This document shows, piece after piece, positions 10,480 to 21,734 of a stretch of DNA of 64,000 nt (position 1 is its first letter; every line of letters starts with the position of its first letter). The stretch spans positions 111,280,278-111,344,277 of the forward strand of contig CM066043.1 of the NCBI GenBank assembly GCA_033557465.1, read 5' to 3'. The translations under genes and the position numbers were made by a program. The stretch is from Ichthyophis bannanicus. Taxonomy: Eukaryota > Chordata > Amphibia > Gymnophiona > Ichthyophiidae. Under the pieces are notes generated by a model that searched no databases, was not told where the DNA came from, and was given only the letters and a program-made list of their open reading frames with translations.

Positions 10480-10932
10480 CAAAATCATATGGCAGTTAGT
10501 CTAAACTAGTGACATTAAAATTAATACTCTACTGAAGAAAAAGAGTCAGTAAGGTTGCAGGACCCAAAGTAATATGGTTTTACCAAAGGGAGATTGTGTC
10601 AAGTAAATATCATTGATTTCTTTGACTGTATTAGAGAATTACAGCAAGGCTGTGCACTACTTGGCTTTCAGCAAATCTTTTGATACTGTCCTGAGCAGCA
10701 TGCTCATATAGTGCTTAGAGGTGGAATGGATTAGAAACCAGTGAGTGACAGAGAAAAGAAGATAGTGGCAAATGGAATTTTCTCCAACAAGGGTGCTTCT
10801 GTCCTGAGGCCTGCTCTGATCCGTATTTTTCGAGTGATATGGCAAGAATTATAAGAAAAAGCTTGCCTTTATGCAGATGCTACTAAGGTCTACCAACACG
10901 CAAAAACACCTGAGGATGTCCAAAGAATGAGA
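10480..10932 (+). pseudogene. Old CR1-like LINE fragment, part 1 (RT region)
   Basis: Plus-strand translation around 10640-10930 gives, with several frame changes, LAFSKSFDTVLSSMLI (compare CR1 LDFQKAFDKVPH), a VLLS-type stretch, and ADATKVYQHAKTPEDVQR (compare CR1 FADDTKLFKVVKTQEDC). Divergence is far higher than in the other CR1 copies here, so it is an old copy. The reading resumes after DIRS-B at 14250 (DEWHLKFNVKK), so DIRS-B inserted into this CR1. Confidence 0.6.
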
Positions 10933-11162
10933 AAGCATAGTTACTCACCTGTAGCAGTTGTTCTCCAGGATCAGCAGGAATCAGTCCTCACATATGGGTG
11001 ATGTCACTGACGGAGCCCACGCGAGAACGCTTCCCAGCTTCCATAGGAAGCTTCTGGAAGGTGCTCTAAGCATGCATGTTAATCTTACCCAAAGGAGCCA
11101 TCTTACCTTAGTATGATGACATAGCTTAATTAAGAAAACAACTCCATGGGGAGGAGGTAGGG

Positions 11163-11270
11163 TAGTGAGGACTGATTCCTGCTGATCCCAGAGAAAACCT
11201 GCTACAGGTGAGTAACTACACTTTTTCCGGGACCAAGCAAGAAGTCAGTCCTCACATATAAGACTCCCTA
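11163..11270 (-). repeat. DIRS-B internal complementary region
   Basis: 11163-11215 is an inverted copy of the left terminus (10931-10990). The following 11220-11270 corresponds to the right terminus at 14190-14249. Joining both ends back to back is the hallmark of the DIRS ICR. Confidence 0.8.
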
Positions 11271-11453
11271 GCTACAGGCCACCAAAAAAAACTATAAAAG
11301 GCTCAATGGAGCAACTAGAAAAAATGAACAGAGAACAACCAACATAAGTAATCGCTGAGAGGTTCCAAGAATCAGTGTCCAGCAGGGATATCAACATCAG
11401 ATTGACTCTACAGTGACCTGGATAGACAAAAGGACCAGTGGGAAGGAGTTGCT

Positions 11454-11642
11454 TCAATTCCCAAAGAGATGCCAGAGTACAGCCCGGCTGAAGTTGCTGT
11501 CATGCCGGGAATCATCATCCAGACAGTAATGGGCTATGAAGATGTGGACTGAAGACCAAGTAGCAGCCCTACAGATCTCCACTATGGAGATTGAGCACAA
11601 GTTGGCCACTGAAGTGGCCATAGCACGGACACTGTGAGCCAT
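11454..11642 (-). pseudogene. DIRS-B tyrosine recombinase, C-terminal remnant
   Basis: Sixty-two codons remain. They include the HxxR box as AHSVRAMA, then ICRAATWSSVHIFIAHYCL with the catalytic tyrosine, and the family tail AVLWHLFGN. Everything upstream, including the first catalytic arginine, is deleted, so no active recombinase can be made. Confidence 0.85.
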
Positions 11643-11879
11643 GACCTGGATCTCCAGTTGGAGTAGTTCGCATTAGTGATGTTCCAGAGGGTACTCCCCT
11701 GGAAAATGGTGGGGGGAATCTGCTCGAAGCACAGCAGGTAGTTTTTGCGGACCACCTGCATTCCCAGGCATCAGTTGTTTTGTTGGGTCACCTGTGGGTG
11801 ACCTTGGGAGGGGAAGACGGGCCATGATCTGAAGCCAGGGGCAAAATCCCCCACCTGGCTGGGGCTGCGGTGCTGGTTG

Positions 11880-13860
11880 AGGCTATGGGGCTTTCGGTGT
11901 GCGCTGATGCCTCTGATTTTGATCCTCAGCCTGTTGGGGTGACTGGTACGAATAATATGGGGTATAAGCACCAATGGCCTTTTTCTTTTTAGGGTAAAAG
12001 GACTTCTTCCCTGAAGCCTTTCTCCTGGAAGGGTCAGCAGTCTCTCTCGAAAGTCTGTTCATGGTGAGTTGCTCCGTTTCAGACTCTGTGGCCTTCTCTG
12101 CCATGGTTTTGCTGAAGAGGTTCTCTTCCTGACATGGGACATTGACCAACTTGTTCTGAACTCATTGTTCTAAGTCCGAGGACTGTAGCCATGCCAGGTG
12201 GCAGGCACTGATGCCCACCATAGCCACAGACTCAAACCTGTCGTAGGCCACACGGGTAATGTACTTAGAGTGCTCCTTCGTTTTGCTCACCAGGCTCCGG
12301 AAGCACTCAAAGTGCTTTCTTGACAGACCAGCTGAGAATCCAGCAAGATCTCCCACCAGGTCACAGAGGTACATAACTGGTATGCTTGATCCAAGCCACC
12401 AGCATCGAGCCTTGGTAGCACTTCCTACCAAAGCCATCCATGGTGCATGCTTCCCTACCCGGGGGCACCAAAGAGTGCATCTTGGAACTTTTAATCCGGC
12501 ACGTGGCCAATTCCACCACCATTGCATTATGAGGGAGTTGTGCTTTTTCAAACCCAGGGCTCTTGCACACTTAATACATGGAATTGAGGTGTTGACTTAC
12601 TGTTGGCACTGTGAGCGGTGTTTCCCACATCCTAAAGAGAAGCCATTCCAGGATCAGATGGATTGGAACTGTAATGGCCTGTTTAAGGGGAGTCGGGTAC
12701 TGAAGGATTTCTAACTCCTCCACCTGAGGTTCCTCCTCCACTTCAACAGTGAAGGGCAAAGCCTTCCCCCATGTCCCACACAAACTTGAGGAAGGAGAGA
12801 TCCTTGGTGGGAGGGACCTCCTCCACTTGTATGGAGGTGAGGGATCGGAAGGGACATCACAATGATAGGCAATCTCCAGCGATTCCTCTTTGGTCTCCCA
12901 GAGTCCGAGTGAAACTTGAAGTATCGCCGCAAATGGTGACCATGCCAGTGATGCTTGGGCAGAGTTGAAGGAGTCCTCGGCTCCCGTCTGTCTGAACCTG
13001 AAGCACTTGGGAGAGGGGGGAGGGACACGCATTGCACAGAGAGGGACCTTGAATGCCTGAGACAGAGCATGGACCTCTAGAATGGGTTGCACCTTTGCAG
13101 GTGAGGCACCCGCCATGGACGGGGCCATCACTTGTGCCGAGAAACAGAGGTCACTGGGTCCTTGGCAGTCTGCTAAGCCATGAATGTAGTGAGGCTACAC
13201 TCGAGGGCCTGCATCCTCTCTGTGAGGATAGAGGTCTCCGCTGCTACTGGAATCGGCACTGCAGCCTTCGGTGCCAATGCCGGCTCCCTCGGCAGGGACT
13301 CCTTGATGGTCCTGGCCTTGGGAATCCCACACCAGCCCTTTGGGCCTTAGGAGGCAACTCCTCCCGCTAGGGCAGCTTGGAGGGCCACTCCTGGCTCTCG
13401 CCAACGGCCAATGCACATGCACCTTCATCCTGGGCTCGGCATCACCCTTTGATGCCAATGAGGTTGGTCCTTCTGGGAGTGCTCCTTATCCAGGAGAGTC
13501 ACTGTTCCAGCACCCTGTAACTCCTCAGCTCTGAATGGGCCTGGTCTCCGTGCAAAGCCAAAGCCTTGGCAGGAGCCTTCAAGGCATCGATGCCGGGGCC
13601 AATATTGATGCCTTAGAACAGAACAGCGATTCTTGCTGCTATTCCTGGCTCTTAAGCCCCTTGTGTATTATTTGCAAGCAGAGAGTACAGTCCGAGGGCT
13701 TGTGGTCAGACCAGAGGCATTGAAGGCACCAACTGTGGCAGTCCATGATGGAGATAGTCCGGCCACACTGGGAGCACTTCTTGGAGCCACTTGCCAGCTT
13801 TGACATGGCAGGGAAGACAGCTTCCGCCAAGTCAAAGGACTCCAACAACCTCACAGACCG
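11880..13860 (-). pseudogene. DIRS-B gag-like protein, fragmented
   Basis: From 13860 downward: SGSKKCSQCGRTISI...SWCLQCLWSDH (Cys/His module, 13790-13690), an acid/proline linker, LEILQYPTPLKQAITVPIHLI with MWETPLTV (12720-12610), CKSPGFEKAQLPHNAMVVEL (about 12560), YDRFESVAMVGISACHLAWLQSSDLEQ (about 12240), and the tail SRETADPSRRKASGKKSF (12050-11980). The blocks match DIRS-D and DIRS-E gag in the same order. At least four frame changes. Confidence 0.75.
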
Positions 13861-14249
13861 GGAGAGGGGGGGCGGGGGGGGGGGGAGATGTGAGAGGAAA
13901 TTCCTGTGCGCCAAAAGAAAAATAAAGAAAAATCTCCAAGAAAAACATGGTGCCAAGGTTCCAATGTTCCTGGGCATGGCAAAAAGATGCTGTACAGCAC
14001 ATGATACGTACCGAAAAATAGCAAAAGGACTAGCGAAAAAAGGTAAATTCAGGGACACAGACAACGTCTGGAGGGCTCTGCAGAAAAAAAGAAGACCGAG
14101 GTAATACGGCTCCTTTGGATGGGAAGACTGGCACGCATGCATGGATCACCTTCCAAAACCTTCCTATGGAAGCTGGAAAGCATTCCCATGTGGGTTCCAT
14201 CGGTGATGTCACCCCCAAGTGAGGGCTGACTTTCTGCTTGGTCCTGGAG

Positions 14250-14485
14250 AAATGATTTAACAAAGCCATATTGGATGAATGACTGGCATTTAAAATTTAA
14301 TGTAAAAAAGTAAACAGTTATTCCCTATGAAAAAGTGGATGGTCAGAGGTAGAATGATGATAGGATGCATACAGACATTTGCAGCTTTAAAAAGATGTTG
14401 ATAATGTTTCAATATAGGTCATTCACAAAACCTCACCTAGACGTTTGTGTCCAGTTTTGAGGCCAATCCTCCAAAGTGCAACTCT
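14250..14485 (+). pseudogene. Old CR1-like LINE fragment, part 2 (C-terminal)
   Basis: Continues the copy broken at 10932: NKAILDEWHLKFNVKKCTV-like (compare CR1 [18 protein letters not shown]), then after a gap MFQYRSFTKPHLDVCVQF (compare CR1 [18 protein letters not shown]). It ends near 14480, where the Tc1/mariner-like terminus begins. Confidence 0.6.
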
Positions 14486-15335
14486 GTGCAAACGTTTAGG
14501 CAGCCCTGCTCCTACTGTATGTTTCACTGAATAGAAAGTTCAATCTTGCAGGTTTTTTTCAACAGATTTAAAGTAAGACAAAAATGACTAAGGCAATTGT
14601 GAAAGACTCTCAGTCTGTACTTTGTAACAGCTCCTTTGGTAGAACTAGCTGGCTGTAGAAAACATTTGGAAGCCATTAAAAGACTTTCTATTTTTGCTTT
14701 TGTGGAAAGAAGGATAAACAAAAAAAAGTGGTTATTTTTTTTAATACCGTGCTCTTTAGAATCAGTGTGGTTTACATGTATAATAACAGGTACTTTTTAT
14801 TCCCTTGTCCCTGAAGGGCTCACAATCTAAGTGTACCTGAGGCAATGGAAGGTTAAGTAGCTTGCCCAAGGCCACAAGGAGTGGCCATGGGACTAGAGAC
14901 CCCAGTCCCTCTGGTCTGAGGTTGCTTGTCCCCATGTGGGAATTGAACCCCTGGCCTTCTGGCCTGAGGTAACCTGTCCCAACCACTGAGCCACTCCCCC
15001 CTTTATATGGCATCACCCCGTCTCCAATGTATCACCTACCACTTTTTTTTGTTGAACCTTATTTCATCACATCCAAGTAGACTAGCTTTGGGAATTTCCC
15101 TCCCTGCAGAACCTTTCTAACTCAGAATTATTCTTAGGTCTTTCTGCATGCCCTACATGTGATCTCACTACAGATTTTCAATAATATTTAAGTCTGGGGA
15201 CTCGGGAGATCATTCCAAAACCTTTATCTTCTCTGCCTGCATTTTGACGTATGTTTAATATTGTGATCTTGCTGAAATATCCAACATCTTTTCACCTTCT
15301 TTTTGTGGCATATCAGTTTTTTAGAATATGTCAGT
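14486..15335 (-). mobile_element. Tc1/mariner-like element, part with transposase C terminus
   Basis: Minus-strand translation of 15330-15250 gives KKKVKRCWIFQQDHNIKHTS, the catalytic FQQD..PKHTS block of Tc1-type DDE transposases. It continues with VGHAERPKNNSELERFCRE and AVIxRRGDAI-like residues typical of the C-terminal end. Stops and shifts are frequent. The left terminus lies near 14486 ('gcaaacgtttaggcagccc'). A SINE (14738-15003) is inserted. The N-terminal half of the same transposase lies at 48430-47900, beyond the L1 block, so the L1 inserted here. Confidence 0.7.
14738..15003 (-). mobile_element. tRNA-derived SINE, copy 2
   Basis: Reverse-strand copy of the SINE at 7150-7435. It has the same head with an A-box-like 'gtggctcagtggttggg', a B box 'ggttcaattcc', the same middle and the same 'tagattgtgagcccttcagg' tail. 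By eye the two copies are about 90 percent or more alike, so the family was active relatively recently. It sits within the Tc1/mariner remnant. Confidence 0.85.
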
Positions 15336-15754
15336 TATATATATATCTTTATTAAATTTCTCATGCTTACAAACCAGCACTCCACAAAATCAACATGTTC
15401 AAAACAGCTACATCCCATCACTATACAACAGACTGCCTAAATCCGTGGGACAATCGCCATGTGTAACAATTTTACAGAAGTACTGTAAACTAGTGATGGG
15501 CATGCAATCAGCTTGGCCTACCTAGTACATGTCAAGTGTCCAGATCAAGTGTCAAATAAGACCCCTCACCTTCCCCCCTCCCATCCCCTTTGAATAAATA
15601 GTTTGGAAATGATGCCAAAGCCACTTATAGCGAGTCCAGCTTGGGCTGGTAAGTTCCCTGTAAGCATAGCTCTCTGCCTGTGCCAATGTATGAGCATGCA
15701 TTAAATTGACCCAATACTGGAACGTCAGTGCCCGCTCCCTCACCCAGTGTTGCA
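15336..15754 (-). pseudogene. L1-like LINE piece d: end of ORF2 and 3' UTR
   Basis: 15743-15552 on the minus strand reads RERALTFQYWVNLMHAHTLA...YKWLWHHFQTIY, matching the extreme C terminus of L1 ORF2 (WL..V..LM.ME.....F...W..F). About 200 bp of 3' UTR follows, ending in 'gaaatttaataaagatatatat' at 15336-15360. This end resembles that of the ORF1-only element at 59338. The upstream part of ORF2 continues beyond DIRS-C at 21748. Confidence 0.65.
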
Positions 15755-15803
15755 GAAGATGAAATTAGACTTACCTGCTAATTGTAGCTCCTGGAGTGGA
15801 GAC

Positions 15804-15925
15804 AGTCTAGTCCCGGACCTCTGGGTTCCCTATCTTATCCAGCAGCTTGGAGACTGAGAAAACTCCTCCTTTTTTTATGATGTCACCGGTATATCCACTC
15901 GGAATCCGCCCCTAGCCATCAGTAA
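15804..15925. repeat. DIRS-C left inverted terminal repeat
   Basis: About 119 bases identical to the reverse complement of 21613-21734, including a run of seven T/A. The outermost 50 bases of the two ends differ from each other, and both are represented in the ICR at 16228-16325. Confidence 0.9.
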
Positions 15926-16227
15926 CCTACTGACAAAGCAGACTCACCGGAGACACAAGTAAGAAGTTAACTGGAGAAAAGGCACTAAAGCACCCATGAA
16001 AGTACTAACCAACCTTTAAACAAAGCAGAAACCTGCAATTCGCAGAACTAAGAAAAAGGTTCTGCTATAGACTGTGACTTTAACTGAAGCAGACAAGTCC
16101 ATCTTTTTTTTTTTTTTTTATCTTCCCACTTACTACACCTACCATGTAGAACACAAAGAACACTCTTACCTGTAAGTGGACCAAAGAACTGAGCCAATAG
16201 AGAACTGCAAACCCCGGGGAGGGACAC

Positions 16228-16325
16228 GGGACTAGACTGTCTCCACTCCAGGAACTACAATTAGCAGGTAAGTCTAATTTCATCTTCCTGATCGTGTAGC
16301 CAGTCTAGTCCCGGACCTCTGGGTA
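16228..16325 (-). repeat. DIRS-C internal complementary region
   Basis: 16228-16287 is complementary to the extreme left end ('ctccactccaggaactacaa' and 'taagtctaatttcatcttc'). It is joined directly to 16288-16325, which is complementary to the extreme right end ('ctgatcgtgtagccagtcta'). This head-to-head joint defines both element boundaries precisely and matches the DIRS circular-junction model. Confidence 0.9.
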
Positions 16326-16347
16326 GGTACCAGAGCAGTGAAAAAAT

Positions 16348-17651
16348 TCACACTTGGGAGGGCCCTGGAAGCCCCGCCTGCAGTACTGCAGAGGCAAACG
16401 CAGTCTCTTCCGCCGAGTACACGTCGAGGCGGTAATGCTTCACAAACAAATTTAAGGACGACCAAGTCGCAGTCTTGCAAATCTCCACTGGCGGAACCAA
16501 GCGAACCTCCGCCCATGAGGAAGCTTGCGCCCTAGTGGAATGTGCCCTAAGCCCGTGCGGCACTGCCTTGCCGCTCAACATGTAGGCCGACGCAATGGCC
16601 TCTTTAATCCACCGTGCGATGGACGCTTTCGAAGCCGCTTCACCCTTTCTGGGCCCCGAAAAAAGGACAAAAAGCTTTTCTGACTTGTGAAAACTGCCGT
16701 CCGTCGAAGATACTTTTTTATCGCCCTGCGGACATCCAACAGGTGCAGCCCTCTCGAGCCCGGTGCACCGGCGCCCTGCGAGAAGACTGGTAAGGAAATT
16801 TCCCGATTCATATGAAAAGGCGAGACTACCTTCGGAAGGAAGGCCGGCACCGTCCTCAACACCTCCTTAGAAGGAAAAAAGGTAAGATATGGCTCTCTGC
16901 ATGAGAGCGCATGTAACTCCGAGACTCTCCGAGCCGAACAGATGGCCACCAGAAACACCACCTTTAAGGTGAGATCCTTGATTGTCGCTCGGGATAGCGG
17001 TTCAAATGGCGCACGCTCAAGCGCGTCCAACACAGAGGGCAAATGCCACTTCGGAATGATTTGCCTAGTCGGAGGCCGCAGCAGCGACCCCGCCCTCAGG
17101 AAGCGCTTAATATCCCAATGACAGCCGAGCGTCCGACCCCCTATCTTGCCTCTGTAGCACGACAACGCCGCCACTTGCACCCGCAACGACGCCACCGCTA
17201 GCCCTTTCTCAAACCCGTCCTGCAGAAAATCCAAGATTTGCGAGATAGAGGACTGTAAAAGCTCACATTTCCTGACCACGCACCAGGCCTCAAAGACTCT
17301 CCAGATGCGGACATACGCTAGGGAGGTCGAATGTTTTCTGGCCCTCAAAAGGGTCGAGATGACCACCGCTGAGTACCCTCTAGCTGTCAACCGCGCCCTT
17401 TCAAGAGCCAGGCCGTAAGCGAGAATCGATCCACATGGGGCATAAGTAGGGGTCCCTGCACTAAGATCCGGCCGGGGAGGGAGCCGCCACGGTTTGGCCA
17501 CACTAGCCTCACCAGATCCCCGTACCAGGGCCTGCGAGGCCAATCCGGAGCTATTAGGAATACGTGCCCCCTGAACACCTCGATTCACTGCAGCACTCTT
17601 CCGATCAGCACCCACGGCGGGAACACATACAGCAGCTGCCCTACCGGCCAC
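16348..17651 (-). pseudogene. DIRS-C tyrosine recombinase, one frameshift
   Basis: 17651-16575 is an open frame whose last about 270 codons are the recombinase. It has an N-terminal core-binding part (ARKHSTSLAYVRIWRVFEAW, ISQILDFLQDGFEKGLAVAS), the first catalytic arginine in ICSARRVSELHALS, and a central PKVVSPFHMNREISLPVF block. A shift near 16580 leads into 16581-16348 with HGLRAHSTRAQASSWA (HxxR) and ATWSSLNLFVKHYRLDV (catalytic Tyr). All catalytic residues are therefore present across the shift. The upstream part of the open frame overlaps the end of the RT gene in another frame, a common DIRS layout. The enzyme would integrate circular element DNA. Confidence 0.88.
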
Positions 17652-19197
17652 TCATGAATGAGAGCATCTAAGCCCTCCGACATCCTTTCTCTTCGTCTGC
17701 TGAAGAACTGGCCGACCTTCGCCGAGGAGAATGTGGCCATGAGGTCCATGACCGGCGCGCCCCACTTGCGCACTATCATCCGGAAAACCTCGGGATGAAG
17801 GACCCATTCCCCTGGATCCACTCTTACCCGACTGAGAAAATCGGCCTGTACATTGTCCACCCCTGCAACATGCGCCGCTGAGAGATCCCGGAGATTCGTC
17901 TCCGCCCAGCTGCACAGGGCTCCTGCTTCGACCTCCAGCGCCACGCTGCTGGTTCCACCTTGCTTGTTGACATAGGACACCACTGTACCATTGTCTGAAA
18001 ACACTCAGACCGCCTTGCCTTTGAGCCGCTCCTGGAACGACTGCAACGCTAGAGCCACCGCTCTTAATTCTAGTCTGTTTATTGACCATGATTGCTCCTG
18101 GATCGACCACTGTCCCTGCGTGAACATTCCTTGGCAATGGGCGCCCCATCTTGAGAGACTGGCGTCTGTCATCACCGATATCCAGGCTGGCGTGTCCAGC
18201 GCTCTCCCACACTCCAATGACGGGGGAGCAACCACCAGTGCAGGGACTGCCGAGCCTCCTCTGGACAGGGTAACCTCCGGGACAGCGGGTCCTGTTGGTG
18301 TGACCAACGGCTTAGCAATGCTCTCTGCAAGGGCCTCATGTGGGCTCTCGCCCACGGGACCGTCTCTATGGCCGCGGCCATCGTGCCCAACAATTGAAGA
18401 TAATGCCACGCCGAGGGTGCTTTGTATTGAAGGAACCGGCGGACTAACCTTCGAAGCGCCTGTGCCCTCTCCACTGTTAGAAACACTTTTCCTGCTTTTG
18501 TGTCAAAGCGAGCTCCCAGATACTCTAGATTCTGAGAGGGCACTAAGTGACTCTTGGCCATGTTGACAATCCAGCCGAGCTCCTCCAGGAAGGCCACCAC
18601 TCTCACCATAGCCGCCGCACTCTCGGTCCTTGACTTCGCCCGAATCAACCAGTCATCCAAGTACGGATGAACTAGGATACCCTCCTTTATTGGGGCCACC
18701 GCCACCACCACCATGACTTTGGTGAAGGTTCGCGGCGCCATCGCCAACCCAAAAGGCAACGCCCGGAACTGAAAATGACCGAACGGGACCGCAAATCTGC
18801 GAAACTTGTGATGCTCCGGTCGAATGGGAATGTGGAGATAGGCCTCTGACAAGTCCAGCGAGGTAAGAAATTCTCCCTGCTGCACCGCCACAACCACCGA
18901 TCGCAGCATTTCCATATGAAAATGCGACACCCGTAGACAACGATTCACTCCCTTGAGATCCAGAATCGGACGGACGCCCCATCCTTTTTTGGAACGACGA
19001 AATAGATGGAGTAACGACCACCGCCGAGCTGGTCTGGTGGGACAGGCACTATCGCCTTTAGCTCTAGCAGCCTTTGAACTGTCTCCCGCAACGCCGCGCA
19101 CTTGGCGGGCGACTTTCCAGGGGACCGCACGAAGGCCTCCCTTACCGGCCGTAGAAGCTCCAGAGTGTAGCCTTCTCAAATCACCTCTAAGACCCAT
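17650..19197 (-). pseudogene. DIRS-C reverse transcriptase-RNase H, nearly intact
   Basis: 19130-18975 carries the RT lead-in (FVVPKKDGASVRF). A shift then leads into 18172-19197 with VRPILDLKGVNRCLRV, SLDLSEAYLHIPI (residues about 113-125), FGLAMAPRTFTKV and the catalytic HPYLDDWLIRA (YLDD at residues 179-182). RNase H follows in two frames: SVMTDASLSRWGAHCQG and INRLELRAVALAL (18409-18005), then MFSDNGTVVSYVNKQGGTSS and DNVQADFLSR (18004-17800). The last part (APVMDLMATFSSAKV to LLYVFPPWVLIGRVLQ) is the methyltransferase-like connecting region seen in DIRS. Three or so small indels are the only damage seen. The protein makes DNA from element RNA. Confidence 0.88.
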
Positions 19198-19284
19198 TGA
19201 TCTGACATTACTCGGGCCCAGGCAGGATAAAACTCCTGCAACCGCCCCCCTACCGGTAGCAAGGGTGCCCGGGCCCCCCGTATC

Positions 19285-20855
19285 TCATTGTTGCTTTTTG
19301 GCAGAGAAGGAAGAGGAGGAAGAAGAGCCAAAACCTCGTCCGGCCCCTCGAAACCCCCTGAAGCTCTGCCCTCTATTCGAGAAACGTCCTCTTTGACCCG
19401 GATTGAATCTCTGACTTCGGAACCGGCGAAAGTCTCGCTGCTGCCCCCTGCTCGCAGGACCCTGCCGGTTCGGCTTAGGCTTGTCCTCTGGCAACCTACC
19501 GCCCTTGGATTCCCCTAAGTCTTTTACCAATTTCTCTAAGTCCTCCCCGAACAAGAGGCGCCCTTTAAACAGGAGCTTGCTCAGTCTAGCCTTGGAGGAA
19601 CTATCCGCCGCCCAGTTGTGCAGCCACAAGTACCTACGCGCCGCCACTGCCGACGCCATGCTCTTCGACAACCCACACATAAGATCATACTGAATGTCAG
19701 CTAAGTAGGCCGCCCCCGACTCTAGCTTAGCCGCCTCCCCAGAGTCTTCACCTTCTTGACTTTCCTGCACGCGCTGGGCCCAGCGGAGACAGGCTCTTGC
19801 CACCCACGCTCCACAGATAGCCGCCTGGAGCAAAAGGGCATTCACATCATACACCTGACGCAATAAAACATCCAACTTCCTATCTTGGGAATCCTTAAGG
19901 GCCGGCACTACCCTCCACCGGGATGGTAGTTTTCTTGGTAACCGCTGACACTGCAGCATCCACCTTAGGTGACTTTAAAACCTCCCTATCCTGATCCAAT
20001 AGAGGATAAAGGCGGCCCATGACCCTGGATCCTTTTAGGGGAGCCTCAGGCACGTTCCACTCCTCTTGAATCATTTCCCGAAACACCCTATGTACCGGGA
20101 ACGCCCGTTGGGTCTTCCTGAACACCTGCAAAAGCGGATCTTCCAGGGTCTCGTCTTCAGCCGCACCTGGAACTGGCATATTTAAAACCTTCAAAGCCTC
20201 TACAATCAATGCTGGCAGCTCTTCCCTCCGGAAGACTCGTACTACCCTTGCTTGATCCTCTCTCTCGGACAGCTCACCTTCCTGTAACTCTTCCTCTACA
20301 TCTAGAGCCCGGGCCTCGTCGTCTGAAAGAGGCCCCTCAGAGGCTAAAGAAGACTCCGCAGGGACCCCCTCTGAGCGCGGTCTCTTGGCTCCGCTATGAG
20401 AACCCCCGCCCTGAAGGGGAGTCGCTGCCCTCTTAACGCCGCTTGGGGTCCCAGGTTCTTTTGCCTGCAGAGCGTTGGCACAAAAAGCTTGCTGAAGCAG
20501 CATCACAAAGTCTTTTGAAAAAATTGCTGCTAAGTCTTTTGGCAAGGGTGTCTGAGCGAGCGGAGTGACAAACGCCGAAGAAGGCCCAGCCACCGGCTCC
20601 CCCAGAACCCCCTCCTGCAACAGGGACCCCAAGCTTGTCTGCCTCTTCCTCTGGAGCTTCTCCTTTCTCTTTTCTGGGAGGCTCCATGGCAACTGGCTCC
20701 CTCACACAGGATTTACAGAGGCCTGAAGAAGATCCTTTTTTCATGTCACAAACTAAACAAAGTGGCTTTGAGGGCATGGCAATTAAGACACTAATGGGTA
20801 CAGCTTTAAAATGAGTCTCCCTTCCAGGAAGGCCACCACTCTCACACACACCCAC
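19285..20855 (-). pseudogene. DIRS-C gag-like protein, two frameshifts
   Basis: A likely start is the MPSKPLCLVCDMKKGS segment near 20778, giving a CxxC...CxxC mini zinc motif (CLVC, CKSC). It continues after a shift near 20650 as SLLQEGVLGEPVAGPSSAFV, an acid-rich linker (DDEARALDVEEELQEGE), and AFPVHRVFREMIQEEWNVPE. After another shift near 19915 it runs as VYDVNALLLQAAICGAWVAR, RRYLWLHNWAADSSSKARL, KGRLLFGEDLEKL and an Arg/Gly/Ser/Phe-rich tail (FNPGQRGRFSNRGQSFRG). The LHNW..DSSSK and LFG blocks are shared by DIRS gag proteins. The RGG-like tail suggests RNA binding; this is inference. Confidence 0.8.
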
Positions 20856-21612
20856 AGCGCCGCGAAGCTAGGCTCTTTTTTTTTTTTACAAACTAAATTC
20901 CTCCCCAACAAACCAATCCTAATCCGAAAATAACGCTAGAGAAGTCACTAGGGGAGCTTGCCTGGGCCCCGTGTATACCAGAAAGAGCGCTAAAAAAAAG
21001 GTAGGCCGCAACCGCGAGGTCCCGCGATGCCGCCACGCAGCTAGGCCCGCCGAAAACCTGTTCGCGCCAAACACTCAGGCCAAAACCCCCCGGATCCAAA
21101 GACCCACTGCTGCCGCAAAATGAATGCGGCCGGGATCACCCAGCCGCTAAGTTCTCACCGGGCCAGACTCCCGTCGATCGGGGAGAATGACTGAAGCCGC
21201 CGGGGTCCCAATCGCACTGCAGAAAGCAACGTGCGGTCTCCCTGAGCCTGCCAGCGCACTAACAGGCAGACGTCTGTGTGGCGCTGGCAAGGCTGACCTC
21301 CGGGGCACTCCCTCCTAACCTGCAGCTGCTTGACCCGCAGCAAACAGCCCAGAAACCCCTGCTTAGGTTCCCTGCAGATCCTGGAGGAGGCGAACCAAAA
21401 GCAATGGAGGGGAAAGGGGGGGGGGGGTCAAGAAGAAGAGAGAAACCTGCCGCCAAATTTAAAGGCACAGTCTTCAGGATTAACTCTCTTTCCCCCAAAC
21501 TAAATTAATTAACCAGAACAGTTAAACAGCTAAGAAATATCAGCCTTAATTGTCTCTCCAGTGAGCCCGGCCCTCCGGGCTCCAGTCTATCCAGCTGCTT
21601 GGAGACTGAGGT

Positions 21613-21734
21613 AACTGATGGCTAGGGGCGGATTCCGAGTGGATATACCGGTGACATCATAAAAAAAGGAGGAGTTTTCTCAGTCTCCAAGCTGCTGGAT
21701 AAGATAGGGAACCCAGAGGTCCGGGACTAGACTG
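21613..21734. repeat. DIRS-C right inverted terminal repeat
   Basis: Mirror of 15804-15925 with no mismatch seen over about 119 bases. Identity of the two ends suggests recent integration, because the ends are expected to be regenerated as matching copies at each DIRS replication cycle. Confidence 0.9.

Larger units (their letters stand above)
10933..14249 (-). mobile_element. DIRS-B, internally deleted DIRS element
   Basis: Left terminus 'gaaagcatagttactcacc' is at 10931-10950, the ICR at 11163-11270, and the right terminus '...ctgcttggtcctggag' ends near 14249. Inside, only the last 60-odd YR codons (11642-11454), a short piece of the RT lead-in (about 11680-11770) and gag (about 13860 to 11880) remain. 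The RT core, RNase H, connecting domain and most of YR are missing. The junction lies near 11650-11680. Flanks on both sides belong to one old CR1. A copy lacking RT must have been mobilised in trans, or was deleted after insertion. Confidence 0.85.
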
